From contig JAQURN010000016.1 in the NCBI GenBank assembly GCA_028715585.1, forward strand, positions 6,830-14,930: a DNA stretch of 8,101 nt, written 5' to 3'. Numbering within the stretch: the stretch's first letter is position 1; each line of letters starts with the position of its first letter. Origin of the DNA: Actinomycetota bacterium (GTDB lineage Bacteria > Actinomycetota > Geothermincolia > Fen-727 > JAQURN01). The notes beneath the pieces are model-generated. The model was not told the origin of the DNA. It ran no database searches and was given only the letters and a program-made list of their open reading frames with translations. A program made the translations under genes and the position numbers. Shown piece after piece: positions 6,123-8,101 of this stretch.

Positions 6123-7484
6123 TTATTTGTTCATTATCTTCACGGGCTGTCCGTCTTCGAGCTTGTCTATCCCTTTTGAAATAACCCTGTCGCCCGCTCT
6201 TATTCCGCTGGCAATTTCAATCGTTTCTTCGTTGATGATGCCCACTTCTACCGGCGTGAGTTTTGCTTTCCCGTCCTCGACGACGAAAACGAATTTCTTC
6301 CCTTTCTTCTCTATGACCGCGTCGGCAGGAACAGCGAGGGCTCCTTGTTTTGTGGCGACTACAATCCTCACTGAGCCATTCATTCCTATCTTGAGGTCGA
6401 TATCCGTTGGATCTAGCTTTATCGTCACCTTATATGTGGTTGCCCCTGACGCGTCCGTGGTTGTTGTGTCGGCGACGCTTATCACTGCGCCCCCAAACGT
6501 CCTGGAAGGATAAGCCTCGAAGTTGATAGACGCTCTCTGGTAAGGCTTTATCTCGATGACATCGGTTTCAGTCACATTGGCTACGAAGGTCATGTTCCTC
6601 AAGTCAACGATGTTGAAAATAGGACTCCCGGGTACTACCAGCGAGCCAGGGACGATGGGGCCGCTGCTAGGAAGACCCATACCCGAAAGGCTTGAGGCCG
6701 CCCCCGTGAGGGCGGAAAGGTCTAACCCCCCCGATAGAATCCCGCTGAACCCACCCATGAAACTGCCCATCATGCTCTCGAGGGAAAGCCCGCCCCCTTC
6801 TGCTTTTGTAACCACGCCGGTGCCGGTGGCTCGTATGGTCGTTGCCTCTAGGTTCCCTCTCGCAATCTCGATGGCTTTTTTGGAGGACGCTTCCTGTGCC
6901 GAGGTGTCAGGTTTTCCTATGCTTGGGGAAGATATGGTGGGAGGATTCGAGGAGGCTTTGGTGTATTGCTCGTAGGCCCTTTCGATTGCCTCCGTGGCCA
7001 GAGTGCGCTGTTCTTCTGGCAGGGTTGGGATAATTGCCTTCGAGAGTTCAAGCATTGCAAGGGTAGCAGAATTGACGTTTTCAAGCGCCATCCTTACGGA
7101 CTCCCCCATCGATGTCGCGCTTGCTTGCAAGCCTTCGAACATCGAGTAAATCGAATTCACCGTTTCCAACCCCGCCTCCGCCGAGAGAAGGGACTGCTCG
7201 AGACTCGAGGTCTCCAGCTTTGCCAGTGGCTGGCCGACCACTACGTGTTGTCCCTCTTCTACGAAAACTTGCTCGACCGTACCGAATACTTTGGGTATCA
7301 CCTGGGCTGGTTTGTAAGCCTGGGCCGCGCCAATGGTGGACACCGTCTTCTCGATTGGCTGAGGGGAAACTTTCACCGTCGTCACCTCGACTCCACCTCC
7401 TCCGCAGCCGAATGAAAGCGCAACGAGGATTGTCCCTGCTACCAGCAATTTCAGGGCGACTCCGGCGAATTTCTTCTTGCTCAC
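6123..7484 (-). CDS. RND/HlyD-type adaptor (membrane fusion) lipoprotein of the MacAB-like exporter
   Basis: This extracytoplasmic adaptor is expected to form a ring on the MacB-type permease. GTG 7484 is chosen because GAGGAGG (complement of 7490-7496) sits 5 nt upstream; a longer frame from TTG 7508 has no ribosome site. The 453-aa product begins MSKKKFAG, followed by a hydrophobic stretch and FGCGGGG, suggesting lipidation at Cys 27, although the -3 residue (Ser) is not the usual Leu. Next come the first half-lipoyl domain (VIPKVFGTVEQVFVEEGQHVVVGQPLAKLE, about 62-91), a helical region (95-215) broken by a Pro/Ser segment (180-196), the second half-lipoyl (TTIRATGTGVVTKAEG) carrying an insert of about 50 residues rich in Gly, Ser, Leu and Met (230-279), a beta-barrel (about 297-380) and a membrane-proximal domain (to 450). 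It is the first gene of the three-gene cassette. Confidence 0.92.
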   Translation of the reverse strand: MSKKKFAGVALKLLVAGTILVALSFGCGGGGVEVTTVKVSPQPIEKTVSTIGAAQAYKPAQVIPKVFGTVEQVFVEEGQHVVVGQPLAKLETSSLEQSLLSAEAGLETVNSIYSMFEGLQASATSMGESVRMALENVNSATLAMLELSKAIIPTLPEEQRTLATEAIERAYEQYTKASSNPPTISSPSIGKPDTSAQEASSKKAIEIARGNLEATTIRATGTGVVTKAEGGGLSLESMMGSFMGGFSGILSGGLDLSALTGAASSLSGMGLPSSGPIVPGSLVVPGSPIFNIVDLRNMTFVANVTETDVIEIKPYQRASINFEAYPSRTFGGAVISVADTTTTDASGATTYKVTIKLDPTDIDLKIGMNGSVRIVVATKQGALAVPADAVIEKKGKKFVFVVEDGKAKLTPVEVGIINEETIEIASGIRAGDRVISKGIDKLEDGQPVKIMNK

Positions 7485-7489
7485 GTTTT

Positions 7490-7496
7490 CCTCCTC
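7490..7496 (-). promoter_or_regulatory. Ribosome binding site that fixes the adaptor start
   Basis: The minus strand reads GAGGAGG, 5 nt before GTG 7484. This near-perfect Shine-Dalgarno decides for the GTG start over the in-frame TTG at 7508, in which case the site would be inside the coding region. Confidence 0.8.
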
Positions 7497-7568
7497 GAAA
7501 ATGTACAACCTGGGCAGTTAGCTTGATAGCTCTGCGCGGTTTTACAAACAGGGCGATAAACCTTTTTT

Positions 7569-7597
7569 ATACTAAACCAGCAGCAAGCTGGGGGCAA
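7569..7597 (-). promoter_or_regulatory. Possible promoter of the export cassette with an inverted repeat in its spacer
   Basis: The minus strand has TTGCCC (complement of 7592-7597) and TAGTAT (complement of 7569-7574) 17 nt apart, each matching consensus at four of six positions. TATAAA (complement of 7566-7571) is an alternative -10 but with a 20-nt spacer. A 5-bp inverted repeat, CCAGC/GCTGG (7577-7581 and 7587-7591), fills the spacer and could be an operator. The leader would be about 75 nt. The rest of the 146-nt gap to the protease gene shows no other clear feature. Confidence 0.35.
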
Positions 7598-7630
7598 ACT
7601 CCATCAAATTTTGTTCCTTTCTAACTTCAA

Positions 7631-8101
7631 TTAAAAGAGTTGCCATATTCCTGAAAGCAGGAGTATGAGACCGTTGTAGAGGGAGTGGGCGACGATGGGA
7701 CCGAGGAGATTTCGCTTCTTATCATATATGTAGGAAAGACCGCAGCCGAGGAGAAACCTAGGAAGAAAACCAGCCAGGCTGAGATGGACCGCGGAAAAAA
7801 TAAACCCATTTAATAGCATTGCCGCCTGAGCGCTCATCCTGTTTCTCAGGACGGGGTAGAAATAGCCCCTGAAGAATGTTTCTTCGCATATCGGTGCCAT
7901 TACTATCAGCGTGAAAACGAACAGAAATATGAGCAGCGGGTGCACCCCTCCCTTCGAGACTTCGAGCATGCTCTTTGAAATGGAATCCTCATAGGGAGGA
8001 AAGACCTTCTCCGACAGGAACGCAAGGAATATCGCTCCCGCAAAGAGGGGCAAACCAATTCCAAAGCCCCATGCCAAACCTTTCCCCGCCCCCTTGCTGG
8101 T
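7631..8101 (-). CDS. CPBP-family intramembrane glutamic protease (partial, N-terminus beyond the window)
   Basis: This is a membrane protein of the CPBP (Abi, type II CAAX protease) family, related to Rce1 and to bacterial proteins that process peptides or give bacteriocin self-immunity. The conserved motifs are all present: EETFFRG (EExxxR) at the start of one membrane helix, FSAVH (FxxxH) in the next, and HSLYN (HxxxN) near the C-terminus in VAHSLYNGLILLLSG. At least four hydrophobic segments can be seen. The frame is open to the right edge (codons TSKGAGKG precede an in-frame TTG at 8077), so the gene most likely begins outside the window and the TTG should not be taken as the start. It is on the same strand as the export cassette, 146 nt upstream of it. 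No strong terminator is seen after its stop, so read-through into the cassette is possible. Confidence 0.9.
   Translation of the reverse strand, partial: TSKGAGKGLAWGFGIGLPLFAGAIFLAFLSEKVFPPYEDSISKSMLEVSKGGVHPLLIFLFVFTLIVMAPICEETFFRGYFYPVLRNRMSAQAAMLLNGFIFSAVHLSLAGFLPRFLLGCGLSYIYDKKRNLLGPIVAHSLYNGLILLLSGIWQLF

Noticed and set aside
7485..7508. Longer adaptor start at TTG 7508 (adds MYIFEEEN)
   Set aside because: No ribosome site upstream of it, and the extension would place acidic residues before the signal peptide and bury a near-perfect Shine-Dalgarno inside the gene.
7112..7624. Plus-strand open frame of 170 codons opposite the adaptor N-terminus
   Set aside because: Arg/Pro/Ser-rich composition and overlap with the adaptor gene and its promoter; no ribosome site. 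A shadow frame.
7485..7630. Possible small precursor-peptide gene between the protease and the adaptor
   Set aside because: Both strands were read by eye; no short frame with a ribosome site and a leader-like sequence is present.

Overview
The window looks like a chromosomal segment from a Gram-positive-type (monoderm) bacterium of moderate GC, possibly a deep-branching Firmicutes or Actinobacteriota lineage. This assignment is inference. It rests on a large SRP RNA with an Alu domain directly upstream of dnaX, on the dnaX-ybaB-recR order known from Bacillus (scr-dnaX-yaaK-recR), and on a membrane-fusion protein that begins like a lipoprotein. No phage, transposon, CRISPR array, tRNA or rRNA is visible.

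Left part (1-905): two unrecognised genes diverge from a short region with a plausible back-to-back promoter pair. On the minus strand is the N-terminal 109 residues of a small cysteine-containing protein that runs off the left edge. On the plus strand is a complete 146-residue acidic, probably all-helical protein.

Middle (957-4107): a strong sigma-70-type promoter drives a roughly 277-nt large-type SRP RNA. Its 5' and 3' ends form a perfect 11-bp closing helix. Its Alu-like 5' domain stems and the conserved SRP54/Ffh-binding apical loop can all be read directly. With no visible terminator in between, dnaX (tau/gamma subunit of DNA polymerase III), a YbaB/EbfC nucleoid protein and recR follow on the same strand with short gaps. 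This couples protein targeting RNA, replication clamp loading and recombinational repair in one transcription unit. The likely dnaX start (1302) lies downstream of the RNA; a longer reading frame from 1191 would run through the RNA gene.

Right part (4112-8101, minus strand): a MacAB-type ABC export cassette lies convergent with recR. In transcription order it is an RND/HlyD-type adaptor (start GTG 7484), an ABC ATPase of the MacB/LolD class and a MacB/FtsX-type permease. ATPase and permease overlap by 4 nt (ATGA). No TolC-like outer-membrane gene is present, as expected for a monoderm exporter of the YknXYZ kind. Upstream on the same strand is a CPBP-family intramembrane protease, cut by the right edge. 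recR and the permease end 4 nt apart, and a perfect 14-nt palindrome covers both stop codons.

Overall the gene content is mostly housekeeping. The points worth a second look are the large SRP RNA and how it is released from the dnaX transcript, a roughly 50-residue Gly/Ser/Met-rich insert in the lipoyl domain of the adaptor, and the protease-exporter pairing. I do not see a convincing new defence or mobile system.
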